A model generated the notes under the pieces. That model searched no databases. It was not told where the DNA came from and saw nothing but the letters and a program-made list of their open reading frames with translations. From Erythrobacter colymbi (GTDB taxonomy: Bacteria; Pseudomonadota; Alphaproteobacteria; Sphingomonadales; Sphingomonadaceae): 64,000 nt of DNA. Shown here piece after piece: positions 42,773-51,796 of this stretch. Both the position numbers and the translations under genes were made by a program. The stretch covers positions 372,001-436,000 of the forward strand of contig NZ_MUYK01000004.1 in the NCBI RefSeq assembly GCF_002155685.1, in the 5' to 3' direction. How positions within the stretch are numbered: the first letter of the stretch is position 1; the number at the start of each line of letters is the position of its first letter.

Positions 42773-43255
42773 GTGACACGCGCCAATTCCGCCACCTTCC
42801 CCCGCGTTCTGGGCCGCACCGTTTTGGGGCGCACTATGGCCTGCGCGCTGCTCGGTGCCTCGCTGATCGGCCTTTCGGCCTGTGGCGGCGGCGGGCGTCC
42901 GCGCACCGAACTGGCTGCCGCGCAGCTCAACACCATCGGGGTCAACGCCTATCTGTGGCGCGCGGCGCTCGAGACGGTCAGCTTTGCCCCGCTGCTCCAG
43001 GCGGACAGCAATGGCGGCGTGATCGTGACCGACTGGTACGCCAACCCCTCGAACCCGAACGAGCGCGTGAAGCTGACCGTGACGATCCTCGACCAGGATC
43101 TGCGCGCCGATGCCCTGCGCGTCGCGGCGAGCCGTCAGGTCAACGACAACGGTGCCTGGGTTGAAGCCCCGGTGCAGGCGGCGACGGTGCAGAAGCTCGA
43201 GGACATCATCCTCACCAAGGCCCGCGATCTGCGTCGTCAGGCGCTGGCCTCCTGA
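42773..43255 (+). CDS. DUF3576 lipoprotein
   Basis: A 160-residue product. Lipobox LSAC (C37) follows MACALLGASLIGL; the true start may be the GTG at 42773 or the ATG at 42836, which gives a more usual signal length. The domain NTIGVNAYLWRAALETVSFAPLLQADSNGGVIVTDWYANPSNPNERVKLTVTI is DUF3576, which is common just upstream of leuS and lptE in alphaproteobacteria. Function unknown; the linkage suggests a role in outer-membrane assembly. The leuS start follows after 29 nt. Confidence 0.88.
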   Translation: MTRANSATFPRVLGRTVLGRTMACALLGASLIGLSACGGGGRPRTELAAAQLNTIGVNAYLWRAALETVSFAPLLQADSNGGVIVTDWYANPSNPNERVKLTVTILDQDLRADALRVAASRQVNDNGAWVEAPVQAATVQKLEDIILTKARDLRRQALAS

Positions 43256-43284
43256 GTTTCTCCGCTTTTCACTGAAAGCCGTTC

Positions 43285-45900
43285 ATGACTGACACTCGTG
43301 TTGATCCGTCCGCCGGAGGCGAACGGGGGCGTTTCGACCCGTCGGGCGCCCCGGCGGATCGCTTCGATCCGCAAACCGCCGACTTGCGCTGGCAGCGTGC
43401 CTGGACGGACGCGGGCACCTTCACGGCGGATTCGGACAGCCCCAAGCCCAAGAGCTACATCCTCGAGATGTTCCCCTATCCCTCGGGGCGCATCCACATG
43501 GGCCACGTGCGCAACTACACGATGGGCGACGTGCTGGCGCGCTACCAGAAGATGCGCGGGTTCGAGGTGCTCCACCCGATGGGCTGGGACGCCTTCGGGA
43601 TGCCGGCGGAAAACGCCGCGATGGAAAAGGGCGTGCACCCCGGCGGCTGGACGCGCCAGAACATCGCGCAGATGAAGGCGCAGCTGCAGCGCATCGGCTT
43701 CGCACTCGACTGGACCCGCGAATTCGCCACCTGCGATCCCGAATATTACGGCCACGAACAGGCGCTGTTCCTCGATCTCTACGAGGCGGGGCTGGTCTAC
43801 CGCAAGGAATCGACCGTCAACTGGGACCCGGTCGACATGACCGTGCTCGCCAACGAGCAGGTGATCGACGGCAAGGGCTGGCGGAGCGGCGCGGAGGTCG
43901 AGAAGCGCAAGCTCAACCAGTGGTTCCTCAAGATCACCGACTTTGCGGACGATCTGCTGGAGGGGCTGGGCAGCCTCGACGACTGGCCCGAGAAGGTCCG
44001 CCTGATGCAGGAGAACTGGATCGGGAAGTCGCAGGGTCTGGAATTCAGCTTCGACCTCTCCGACGGCGGCAAGCTGCCGGTCTATTCGACGCGCCCCGAC
44101 ACGATCTTCGGCGCGAGCTTCTGTGCTGTCGCTGCCGATCATCCGATCGCGCAGGGCTTGGCGGGTGACCCGGAGGTCGCCGCCTTCATCGACCAGTGCA
44201 AGAAGGGCGCGACCACGGCGGCAGCGCTCGAGACGGCGGAAAAGCTGGGCTACCGCACCCCGATCACCGCCAAGCACCCGTTCACCGGCGAGCCGCTGCC
44301 GGTGTTCATCGCCAATTTCGTGCTGATGGAATACGGCACCGGCGCCGTCATGGGCGTGCCGGGGCATGACCAGCGCGACTTCGAATTCGCCACCAAATAC
44401 GGCCTGCCGATCGCGCGCGTCGTCGCCAGCGATCCGGCCAAGGCCGACGAGCCCTTCAAGGGCGAGGCCGAGGCGGGTGACGGGGTGATCGTCAACTCCG
44501 GTTTCCTAGACGGCATGACCGTCGAGGCTGCCAAGGCCGCCGTGATCGCGCGCGCCGAGGCCGAAGGCTGGGGCGAGGGGCGCACCGTGTGGCGCCTGCG
44601 CGACTGGGGCGTCAGCCGCCAGCGCTATTGGGGGACGCCGATCCCCTTCATCCACTGCGATGCCTGCGGCGTGGTGCCCGTCCCCAAGGACCAGCTCCCC
44701 GTGACCCTGCCCGAGGATGTCAGCTTCGACATCCCCGGCAACCCCTTGGAGCGCCACCCGACTTGGAAGCACGTCGATTGCCCCAAGTGCGGCGCGGCCG
44801 CGCGGCGCGAGACCGATACGCTCGACACCTTCGTCGACAGCTCGTGGTATTTCCTGCGCTTCGCCAGCCAGCCCGCCGACCGGCCCTTCGACCCGGAGGA
44901 AGTCGCCAAGTGGATGCCGGTGCAGCACTATATCGGCGGCATCGAGCATGCGATCCTGCACCTGCTCTACGCCCGCTTCTGGACCCGCGCGCTCGCCCAC
45001 ACCGGCAAGATCGCGGTGCAGGAGCCCTTCGCCGCGCTGTTCACGCAAGGCATGGTGACCCACGAGACATACTCAATACCAACCGAATTGACGGTGAATT
45101 TGGGAGAACGTGGTGCTGTCCCGGTTCAACTTACTTCTTGGCTGAGCCCCGAAGAGACCGAGGTTCGTGATGGCGTACGAGTGAGCAAACTCACTGGCAC
45201 TCCCGTCGAAGTCGGCCGCGTCATCAAGATGTCGAAGTCGAAGAAGAACGTCGTCGACCCCGATGCGATCATCGCCCGCCACGGTGCGGATGCGGTGCGC
45301 TGGTTCATGCTGTCGGACTCCCCGCCCGAGCGCGACCTGCCGTGGTCCGACGCCGGAATCGAGGGTTGCGCGCGCTTCGTCCAGCGGCTGTGGCGGCTGT
45401 TCTCGGCCTACGACGCCTCGGTGACCGGCGAGGACAAGGGCCTTGAGCGCAAGACCCACCAGACCATCGCCGCGGTCGCTTCGGACATCGAGGCACTGGG
45501 CTTCAACAAGGCCGTGGCGCGCATCTACGAGCTGACCGGCGCCGTCGAGAAGGCCGCCCCCTCGGCGAGCCGCTCGGCCGCGATCCGCGCGCTGGTGCAT
45601 CTTGCTGCGCCCATGATGCCGCACCTTGCCGAAGAGGCGTGGGCGAAGATGGGTGAAGGTCTGATCGCCGATGCCGCGTGGCCCACCGTCGATCCCGCGC
45701 TGCTGGTCGACGACGAGGTCACCATTGCGATCCAGCACATGGGCAAGCTGCGCGACACCGTCACCGCGCCCAAGGGGGCCTCCAAGGAAGACCTCGAGGC
45801 GCTCGCGCTGGCCTCGGCCAATCTGCAACGCTCGGTCGATGGCGCGGCGATCCGCAAGGTCATTGTCGTGCCCGACCGATTGGTGAATATCGTCACCTGA
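43285..45900 (+). CDS. leuS: Leucyl-tRNA synthetase
   Basis: An 871-residue class I synthetase charging tRNA-Leu. ATP-site motif HMGH (71-74) in [16 protein letters not shown], editing (CP1) domain with [10 protein letters not shown] and [19 protein letters not shown], and KMSKS at 648-652. Just before KMSKS, residues about 594-637 have an unusual insert-like sequence ([20 protein letters not shown] ...) with rare codons; bases 45061-45180 are about half GC by my count (63 of 120), against roughly two-thirds around it. The stop codon overlaps the lptE start by 1 nt. Confidence 0.97.
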   Translation: MTDTRVDPSAGGERGRFDPSGAPADRFDPQTADLRWQRAWTDAGTFTADSDSPKPKSYILEMFPYPSGRIHMGHVRNYTMGDVLARYQKMRGFEVLHPMGWDAFGMPAENAAMEKGVHPGGWTRQNIAQMKAQLQRIGFALDWTREFATCDPEYYGHEQALFLDLYEAGLVYRKESTVNWDPVDMTVLANEQVIDGKGWRSGAEVEKRKLNQWFLKITDFADDLLEGLGSLDDWPEKVRLMQENWIGKSQGLEFSFDLSDGGKLPVYSTRPDTIFGASFCAVAADHPIAQGLAGDPEVAAFIDQCKKGATTAAALETAEKLGYRTPITAKHPFTGEPLPVFIANFVLMEYGTGAVMGVPGHDQRDFEFATKYGLPIARVVASDPAKADEPFKGEAEAGDGVIVNSGFLDGMTVEAAKAAVIARAEAEGWGEGRTVWRLRDWGVSRQRYWGTPIPFIHCDACGVVPVPKDQLPVTLPEDVSFDIPGNPLERHPTWKHVDCPKCGAAARRETDTLDTFVDSSWYFLRFASQPADRPFDPEEVAKWMPVQHYIGGIEHAILHLLYARFWTRALAHTGKIAVQEPFAALFTQGMVTHETYSIPTELTVNLGERGAVPVQLTSWLSPEETEVRDGVRVSKLTGTPVEVGRVIKMSKSKKNVVDPDAIIARHGADAVRWFMLSDSPPERDLPWSDAGIEGCARFVQRLWRLFSAYDASVTGEDKGLERKTHQTIAAVASDIEALGFNKAVARIYELTGAVEKAAPSASRSAAIRALVHLAAPMMPHLAEEAWAKMGEGLIADAAWPTVDPALLVDDEVTIAIQHMGKLRDTVTAPKGASKEDLEALALASANLQRSVDGAAIRKVIVVPDRLVNIVT

Positions 45901-46400
45901 TGCGGATTCTTCTCGCCCTTGCAGCCTTGCTGGCCCTCACCGCCTGCGGCCTGTCGCCGATGTATGCGGGCGGGGCCAATTCGGCCTCGGCGCAGGGGCT
46001 GGCGGCGGTCGAGATCCCGGCGATCCAGGGGCGCGGCGGTTGGCTGGTGAAGAACGCGCTCGACCAGCGGCTGGGCGTCGGGGGCAAGACTGCGCCGCAA
46101 TACCGGCTCGACGTGCGCCTCGACGATTCGCTCGAGGCGCTCGGCGTCCTCAACGACGACACCATCAGCCGCGAACGCCGCATCCTGCGCGCGCGCTACC
46201 AGCTGATCGAGATCGCCACCGGCGCGGTGCTGCTCGATGCGACCGCGGGTTCGGACGCGGGGATCGACGTGGTCTCCTCCGAATACGCCACCATCGCGGC
46301 CGAGCAGAAGGCGCTGGAGAACCTCGCGCTTGAAGTGGCCGACCGGATGGCGACGCAGGTCGCGCTGACTCTCCGGGCACAGCGCCCCGCGCAGCCGTGA
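45900..46400 (+). CDS. lptE: LPS-assembly lipoprotein LptE
   Basis: A 166-residue lipoprotein (lipobox LTAC, C15) that plugs the LptD barrel in LPS export to the outer membrane. The N-terminus GLSPMYAGG and the alternating strands TAPQYRLDVRLDDSLEALGVLNDDTISRERRILRARYQLIE plus EQKALENLALEVADRMATQVAL fit LptE. Position directly after leuS and before holA is the conserved order. The ATG shares its A with the leuS stop; its stop overlaps holA by 4 nt. lptA and lptC lie at 48986-50238. Confidence 0.9.
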   Translation: MRILLALAALLALTACGLSPMYAGGANSASAQGLAAVEIPAIQGRGGWLVKNALDQRLGVGGKTAPQYRLDVRLDDSLEALGVLNDDTISRERRILRARYQLIEIATGAVLLDATAGSDAGIDVVSSEYATIAAEQKALENLALEVADRMATQVALTLRAQRPAQP

Positions 46401-47461
46401 AGGCAACCCAGAAGGACTTCCTGCGCGGCGCTCCGGCGGGCGCGCTGCAATGCCGCATCTTCTTCTTCTGCGGCCCCGACGAGGCTGGCGCGAGCGCCGC
46501 CGCGCAGCGCATCGCCGAGGCCCTGCCCGATGCGGGTGAGCGGGTGGAGCTGGCGGGCGCCGATCTGCGCCGCGACCCCGCGCTGCTCGGCGACGAGGCG
46601 CGCTCGACCTCGCTGTTCGGCGGCAGCCGCCACATCTGGGTGCGCGCCAGCGGCGACGATGCCCATGATGCCCTGCAATTCCTGATCGAAACCGCCGAAG
46701 CGGGCGCGGGCGAGGCCGCCCCGGTGCTGGTCGTCGCCACCAGCGCCACCGACAAGTCGCGCACCGCCAAGCTGCTGGAAAAGCGCAAGGATGCGCTGGT
46801 CGCCATGTTCCATCCGCCCGATCTGTCGGCGGTTTCGCAGGCGGTGCGCGGAATGGCGGACGCGGCGGGCCTGAGGCTCGGCGGTGACCTCGCCGAACGC
46901 ATCGCCCGGGCCGCCGGGCTCGACGTGCGGCTGGCGCAGTCGGAAGTCACCAAGCTCGCGCTCTATTGCGATGCCGACCCGCAGGCCCCGCGCCCCGCCA
47001 CGCCCGAGGATCATGCCGCGATCGGCGCGGCCACCGAGGAGGACGGCTTTGCCCCGCTGGTCAACGCCGTGCTGGGCGGTGAGCTGGGCAAGATCGCGGG
47101 CGAGATCCGGCGGATGCGCGAGCTTGGCCTCAATCCCGTGGGCGTCGCCCTTGCGCTTGAAAGGCGCGCGGCGCAGCTGGCGCAGATCGCGGCCAAGATC
47201 GGCACCAATGGCCGCATCCCCTCGCTCGGGCAGGGCGAGAAGATGCAGCTCGGCATCTTCTTCCGCGAGGAGCGCGCGATCACCCACCAGTTCGAACGCT
47301 GGATGATGCCCGCCGCGCGGGGCAGCCGCGAGACACGGCTCGACCGGCTGATCCCGCGACTCACCGCACTGCACCGCAGCCTGCTCGCCAACAGCCAGTC
47401 AGCCGAGCTGCTGCTCGCGCAGGAGCTGGCCGAAATCGGGCGATTTGCTGCGAAGCGGTAG
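46397..47461 (+). CDS. holA: DNA polymerase III delta subunit
   Basis: A 354-residue clamp-loader subunit that opens the beta clamp. N-terminal AAA-like domain with IFFFCGPDEAGASAAAQRIAEAL, SLFGGSRHIWVRASGDDA and VLVVATSATDKSRTAKLLEKRKDALVAMFHPP; middle GGDLAERIARAAGLDVRLAQSEVTKLALYCD; C-terminal collar helices. The GTG at 46397 overlaps the lptE stop by 4 nt. Conserved leuS-lptE-holA order supports the call. Confidence 0.92.
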   Translation: MKATQKDFLRGAPAGALQCRIFFFCGPDEAGASAAAQRIAEALPDAGERVELAGADLRRDPALLGDEARSTSLFGGSRHIWVRASGDDAHDALQFLIETAEAGAGEAAPVLVVATSATDKSRTAKLLEKRKDALVAMFHPPDLSAVSQAVRGMADAAGLRLGGDLAERIARAAGLDVRLAQSEVTKLALYCDADPQAPRPATPEDHAAIGAATEEDGFAPLVNAVLGGELGKIAGEIRRMRELGLNPVGVALALERRAAQLAQIAAKIGTNGRIPSLGQGEKMQLGIFFREERAITHQFERWMMPAARGSRETRLDRLIPRLTALHRSLLANSQSAELLLAQELAEIGRFAAKR

Positions 47462-47566
47462 CAAAATGTGACAAGCTGCATTTCGCAGTCGCACAAATAC
47501 AATTTTTATCTGTAATAAACCCTATGAAGTTCCACGAGGGGTCGCACCTTTGGGGGAAGGTTCACC

Positions 47567-48970
47567 GTGAATCGTTTGACACCTAAGCTGCTGGACGCCG
47601 TCCGGCATGAATCGGTCGAGGGCAAGGTCGCACCGTCTCTGGAGCGACGCCGCCTGCGCGCTTATGCGCTGATGCTGCTGACCGATGCCACGCTGTTCAA
47701 CGCCTGCTTCGCGCTCGCCGCGCTGTTGTGGGAAGGCCGCTGGGCCGAGCCGCGCGCCATGCTCGCTGCACAGGCGATGCTGCCGGTGTATTTCACCATC
47801 GCGCTCTACAACGGCAGCTACGGGCTGAAAGCGCTCGGCAGCTGGGTCTTCGGCTCGCGTCAGGCGCTCACCGCGCTGGTGATCTCGGCGGCGCTGATCA
47901 ACTTCCTCGGCTTCTACACAAAGTCCAACGGCGATTTCTCGCGCGCGGTGGTGACCCTCGGGATGGTGTTCACCGCGGTGCTGCTGGTGGCCGGACGCCG
48001 CCTGATGGCGATGGTCATCGCGCATCGCTGGGGCGGCCGCGTGAGCAACCGGCTGGTGATCGACGACGGCGGTTCGGGCTTCCCGTTCGAGGGGGCAGAG
48101 CGCATCTCGGCAGCCGAATACAATCTCGATCCCTCCAGCCACGATCCCTTCATGCTCGACCGGCTCGGCAAGCTGCTGCGCAACCAGGATCAGGTGGTGG
48201 TCAGCTGCCCGCGCGAGCGGCGGCAGGACTGGGCCTTCCTGCTCAAGAGCGCGGGCGTCTATGGCGAGATCGTCAGCGAACCCGCGCACGAGCTGGGCGC
48301 GGTGGGCGTGCACCGCTACGACGCGCTCGACCGGACGACCCTGGTGGTCTCGACCGGCCCGCTCGGCCTGCGCGCCCGCATCCTGAAGCGCGGCTTCGAT
48401 GTCGCTGTGGCCGGTTCGGCGCTGATCGCGCTGTCGCCGCTGCTGCTGGTGGTGGCGCTGCTGATCAAGCTCGAGGATGGCGGCCCGGTGCTGTTCGTCC
48501 AGCGGCGGCTGGGCCGCGGCAACCAGTTCTTCGACATGTTCAAGTTCCGCTCGATGCGCGAGGAGAAGCTCGATCACAACGGCGAGCGTTCGGCCTCGCG
48601 CGATGATGACCGCGTCACCCGCATCGGCGCCTTCATCCGCCGCACCAGCATCGACGAGCTGCCGCAGATCATCAACGTGCTGAAGGGCGACATGTCGATC
48701 GTCGGCCCGCGCCCGCATGCGCTCGGCAGCCGGGCGAACAACAAGTATTTCTGGGACATCGACCGCAAGTACTGGCAGCGCCACTGCCTCAAGCCGGGCC
48801 TCACCGGCCTTGCGCAGGTACGCGGCCACCGCGGCGCCACCGCGGTCGAGAAGGACCTGACCGACCGCCTGCAGTCCGACCTCGAATATATCGCGGGCTG
48901 GTCGCTGCGGCGCGATATCGGGATCGTGTTCCGCACCGCGATGGTGCTGCGCCACGAGAACGCGTTCTAG
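47567..48970 (+). CDS. Polyprenyl glycosylphosphotransferase (exopolysaccharide priming)
   Basis: A 467-residue membrane enzyme. The N-terminal half has about five transmembrane helices and a Rossmann-like part; the C-terminal bacterial sugar transferase domain (about 262-467) starts with a further helix GFDVAVAGSALIALSPLLLVVALLIKLEDGGPVLF and has QRRLGRGNQFFDMFKFRSMR, RRTSIDELPQIINVLKGDMSIVGPRPHA and GLTGLAQVRGHRG. Such proteins transfer glucose- or galactose-1-phosphate to undecaprenyl phosphate, starting capsule or exopolysaccharide. No cluster genes are adjacent. The 105-bp upstream gap is AT-rich and may hold the promoter. Confidence 0.93.
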   Translation: MNRLTPKLLDAVRHESVEGKVAPSLERRRLRAYALMLLTDATLFNACFALAALLWEGRWAEPRAMLAAQAMLPVYFTIALYNGSYGLKALGSWVFGSRQALTALVISAALINFLGFYTKSNGDFSRAVVTLGMVFTAVLLVAGRRLMAMVIAHRWGGRVSNRLVIDDGGSGFPFEGAERISAAEYNLDPSSHDPFMLDRLGKLLRNQDQVVVSCPRERRQDWAFLLKSAGVYGEIVSEPAHELGAVGVHRYDALDRTTLVVSTGPLGLRARILKRGFDVAVAGSALIALSPLLLVVALLIKLEDGGPVLFVQRRLGRGNQFFDMFKFRSMREEKLDHNGERSASRDDDRVTRIGAFIRRTSIDELPQIINVLKGDMSIVGPRPHALGSRANNKYFWDIDRKYWQRHCLKPGLTGLAQVRGHRGATAVEKDLTDRLQSDLEYIAGWSLRRDIGIVFRTAMVLRHENAF

Positions 48971-48985
48971 GACGCCTCGTCCGCT

Positions 48986-49576
48986 CTAGTTCTGCTTGTC
49001 GCGCTGGGGCACGTTGAAGGTGCCCGTCACCCGGCCCCGGCCCGAAGGCGCGCCGGGGGCCGCCGCGCTCCCGCCCGATGCGCTGCCGTCGACCGTGGAG
49101 ATGCCGCTGTCGAGGTCGATCACCAGACGTCCGCCGTTGAGCGTATCGCTCCCGCGCCGCAGCGCGACATTGCCCGCCATGGTGATGATGCGGCGTTCGA
49201 GATCATAGATCGCATTGTCGCCGCTCGCGCGTTCGTCGCCGCGGGTGACGACCACGCTGCCGGTGGCGGTGATGCGCTGGATTTCGAGGCTGCCGACATC
49301 GGTGAAGCTCACCAGCATCCGGTCGGACTGGACGCGCAGCCCTGCCTGGGTGACGATCACGCCGCCCGTGGCGATGCCCTGGTTGGCCTTGTCGTTGAGC
49401 ACGAACTTGCCCGCGTCATAGGTCACCGGCGCGCGGGTATCGTGGCGGGCGAGGCCCTGCGCGGCGAGGTTCATGCCGCCGGCCAGCGCGGCGGTGATCG
49501 CGAAGCCGCCGATCCCCCAGACAAGGGCGAGGCGCGCGATAGGCGTGCGGGCTTTGGCGGTGGCTTCGGGCATCAC
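48986..49576 (-). CDS. lptA: LPS transport periplasmic protein LptA
   Basis: A 196-residue exported protein of the OstA-like N domain: after a signal anchor (LVWGIGGFAITAALAGG) the beta-jellyroll strands run PVTYDAGKFVLNDKANQGIATGGVIVTQAGLRVQSDRMLV, EIQRITATGSVVVTRGDERASGDNAIYDLERRIITMAGNVALRRG. It forms the bridge carrying LPS across the periplasm. Overlaps the lptC stop by 4 nt. lptB, usually next, is absent here: the neighbouring gene converges instead. Confidence 0.9.
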   Translation of the reverse strand: MMPEATAKARTPIARLALVWGIGGFAITAALAGGMNLAAQGLARHDTRAPVTYDAGKFVLNDKANQGIATGGVIVTQAGLRVQSDRMLVSFTDVGSLEIQRITATGSVVVTRGDERASGDNAIYDLERRIITMAGNVALRRGSDTLNGGRLVIDLDSGISTVDGSASGGSAAAPGAPSGRGRVTGTFNVPQRDKQN

Positions 49577-50238
49577 GGTGTCCTCAACTGGCCGGGAATC
49601 ATGGTGAAGCGGGCATTGCCCTCGAGCGTGATGGTGCGCTCCCCGAGGTCCGCGCGCAAGCTGTTGGCGGAGAAGGTTCCGGCGGGCACCTGCCCCGAGA
49701 CGCCCTCGTCGCCGCGCATGGTGCGGCTCTTCAAGTCGACCGACACGCCGCTCGCGGTCATCGCGTAGCCGTCGGACGCGGTGAGGCGCACCGGGCCGTC
49801 GACTGCGACGGTCTCCTTGTCGATGTCATAGACCCCGCCATCGGCGCTGAGGCGCGCGGGCCCTTCGGCGAGCAGCAGCTGGGCGACCAGCGATTTCATC
49901 CGCACCAGCCCCTCCGCGCCCGAACGCTGCACCGCCTCGCCCGCCAGCAGCGAGAAGGGGCGGCCCTGGTTGTCGCGCCCGCGATACATCGCGTTGTCGA
50001 CCGAAAGGCGCTCGTTGATCAGCGCGACCTTGTTGCGATCGAGCAGGAAGCTGACCTCGCCGCGCGGGCTAAGCGGCGTGATGATCATCAGCGCCGCGAT
50101 CACCCCCACGCCCATCGGCAGCGCGCGGGCAAGGAAGCGCACCAGCTTGTCATGCGAGCCGCCGGGCGCAGCGAAATGCTGCCGCCGGCTGCGCAGCGCG
50201 CGTGCCTCACTGGTTTCGATTGCCTGTTCCGGGGCCAT
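49573..50238 (-). CDS. lptC: LPS export protein LptC
   Basis: A 221-residue bitopic membrane protein: one N-terminal transmembrane helix (about 37-55, ALPMGVGVIAALMIITPLS) and a periplasmic OstA-like domain (NERLSVDNAMYRGRDNQGRPFSLLAGEAVQ ... GDEGVSGQVPAGTFSANSLRADLGERTITLEGNARFTM). It links LptBFG to LptA. It precedes lptA with a 4-nt overlap; RNase D lies 24 nt upstream, likely co-transcribed. Confidence 0.9.
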   Translation of the reverse strand: MAPEQAIETSEARALRSRRQHFAAPGGSHDKLVRFLARALPMGVGVIAALMIITPLSPRGEVSFLLDRNKVALINERLSVDNAMYRGRDNQGRPFSLLAGEAVQRSGAEGLVRMKSLVAQLLLAEGPARLSADGGVYDIDKETVAVDGPVRLTASDGYAMTASGVSVDLKSRTMRGDEGVSGQVPAGTFSANSLRADLGERTITLEGNARFTMIPGQLRTP

Positions 50239-50262
50239 GATGGGGGTGTGCCGCCTGCAACC

Positions 50263-50883
50263 TTACATGTGGCTGAAGATGTCGCTCTCGGCCCAGCCGG
50301 CGATGTCGAGCAGCGCCCGCGTCGGCAGGAAATCGAAGCACGCCTGCGCGATGGCGGTGCGCCCCTCGCGCTCCAGCCGCACGGTCAGCTCGTCCCGCAG
50401 CCGGTGGAGGTAGCGCACGTCCGAGGCGGCATAATCGCGCTGCGGATCGCTCAGCACCGGCCCGCCCCAGTCCGAGGACTGCTGCTGCTTGGAGATGCTC
50501 TCGCCCAGCAGTTCTTCGACGAGGTTCTTGAGGCCGTGGCGGTCGGTATAGGTGCGGGTCAGCTTGCTCGCGATCTTGGTGCAGAACACCGGCCCGGCCA
50601 TGACGCCGAGGTAGTAGTGGATCGCGGCGAGATCGAAGCGGGCGAAGTGGTAGATCTTCTGGCGCGAGGGATCGGCGAGGATCGCCTTGAGGTTGGGCGC
50701 GTCGTACGAACTGCCCGGATTGAACCGCACCAGATGCTCGTCGCCGCTGCCGTCGGAAATCTGCACCACGCACAGCCGGTCACGATGGGTGACGAGGCCC
50801 ATCGTCTCGGTGTCGATCGCGAGCGCGCTGGCGCCGGTCAGGACGCCGGCGGGAAGGTCTTCTTCGTGGAAATGAACAGCCAT
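50263..50883 (-). CDS. Ribonuclease D-like 3'-5' exonuclease
   Basis: The ATG at 50883 gives a 206-residue protein that contains only the DEDD exonuclease domain, without the HRDC domains of E. coli RNase D. DEDDy motifs: ALAIDTETMGL (Exo I), HFARFDLAAI (Exo II) and DYAASDVRYLHRLRDEL (Exo III, Tyr in YAASD). It trims 3' ends of structured RNA. Co-orientation with lptC-lptA is a conserved arrangement in sphingomonads. Confidence 0.9.
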   Translation of the reverse strand: MAVHFHEEDLPAGVLTGASALAIDTETMGLVTHRDRLCVVQISDGSGDEHLVRFNPGSSYDAPNLKAILADPSRQKIYHFARFDLAAIHYYLGVMAGPVFCTKIASKLTRTYTDRHGLKNLVEELLGESISKQQQSSDWGGPVLSDPQRDYAASDVRYLHRLRDELTVRLEREGRTAIAQACFDFLPTRALLDIAGWAESDIFSHM

Positions 50884-50964
50884 GGGCCGAAGCCCTACGC
50901 GCATTGGGGAAAGAGGGGAAGGGGGAGGTGGCCTGATGCGCTGGCCTGCCTTACCCCTCGGCCC

Positions 50965-51648
50965 ATGTCCGAAACCCTCCCCGAAAGCTGGCGGCCCGTT
51001 CTGGAGCCCGTGCTCGCGACCCCCGAGGCGAGGAAGCTCGGCGGGTGGCTGAAGGCCGAGGAGGCGGCGGGCAAGCAGGTCTACCCGCCGCGCGGGACGC
51101 GGCTCGCGGCGCTTGCCCTAACTCCGCTCGAGGAGGTGCGCTGCGTTATCCTCGGGCAGGACCCTTACCACGGGCCGGGGCAGGCGCATGGCCTCGCCTT
51201 CTCGGTGCAAGCCGGGGTGAAGCCGCCGCCGAGCCTCGTGAACATCTACAAGGAGCTGGAGGCCGACCTCGGCCTTCCCCGCCCGCAGACCGGCGATCTG
51301 ACGCCGTGGGCGCGGCAGGGCGTGCTGCTGCTCAACAACACGCTGACGGTCGAGGCGGGTCAGGCGGGGAGCCATGCCGGGCGCGGGTGGGATGCGATCA
51401 CCGATGCGGCGGTGGCGGCGGTCGCGGCGCGGAATGAGCCGACGGTGTTCATCCTGTGGGGCAGCCACGCGAAGAAGAAGGCGAGCCGCGTGCCCGCCCT
51501 CGCGCGCAATTCCCATCATCTGATAGTCGCCTCGGCCCACCCCAGCCCGCTATCGGCCCACAACGGCTTCTTCGGCTCGCGCCCCTTCAGCCAGACAAAT
51601 GAATTTTTGGAGCGGCACGGGCGCGGAAGCATCGATTGGGCGCTTTAG
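50965..51648 (+). CDS. ung: Uracil-DNA glycosylase
   Basis: A 227-residue family 1 UDG that removes uracil from DNA. Catalytic Asp in VILGQDPYHGPGQAHGLAFSV, minor-groove loop HPSPLSAHNGFFG, and LLLNNTLTVE and FILWGSHAKKK in between are all intact. The ATG at 50965 is divergent from RNase D with an 81-bp gap. A 91-bp palindromic structure follows 20 nt after the stop. Confidence 0.96.
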   Translation: MSETLPESWRPVLEPVLATPEARKLGGWLKAEEAAGKQVYPPRGTRLAALALTPLEEVRCVILGQDPYHGPGQAHGLAFSVQAGVKPPPSLVNIYKELEADLGLPRPQTGDLTPWARQGVLLLNNTLTVEAGQAGSHAGRGWDAITDAAVAAVAARNEPTVFILWGSHAKKKASRVPALARNSHHLIVASAHPSPLSAHNGFFGSRPFSQTNEFLERHGRGSIDWAL

Positions 51649-51654
51649 TTTTCG

Positions 51655-51759
51655 GCCACCTTTGGTGGCGCAGACCTCCCGCCCCGCCTCCCCACCCGGC
51701 CACCATAACGTAGTGGTACTATTGGTGGCCGGGTGGGGAGGCGGGGCGGGAGGTCTGCG
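51655..51759. repeat. Large perfect palindrome (37-bp arms, 17-nt loop) with adjoining hairpin
   Basis: Arms 51669-51705 and 51723-51759 are exact reverse complements over 37 bp, spaced by 17 nt that themselves include TAGT-GGT-ACTA. A separate GCCACC-TTT-GGTGGC stem-loop lies at 51655-51669, adjoining the left arm and able to compete with it. No T-tract flanks either side. It lies between ung and the enoyl-CoA hydratase ribosome-binding site. Confidence 0.9.
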
Positions 51760-51796
51760 GTTCGCGCCAGCGAACCCGCCAAACAAGGAGAATGGA

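Noticed and set aside
47462..47566. TGTGAC ... GTCGCACA as a CRP/FNR site upstream of the glycosylphosphotransferase
   Set aside because: Half-site spacing is far wider than the CRP/FNR consensus; only the AT-rich promoter-like character is kept.
51599..51796. Upstream extension of the enoyl-CoA hydratase through the palindrome
   Set aside because: The frame is open, but AAGGAG precedes the ATG at 51797 and the extension would consist of the palindrome's simple repeats.
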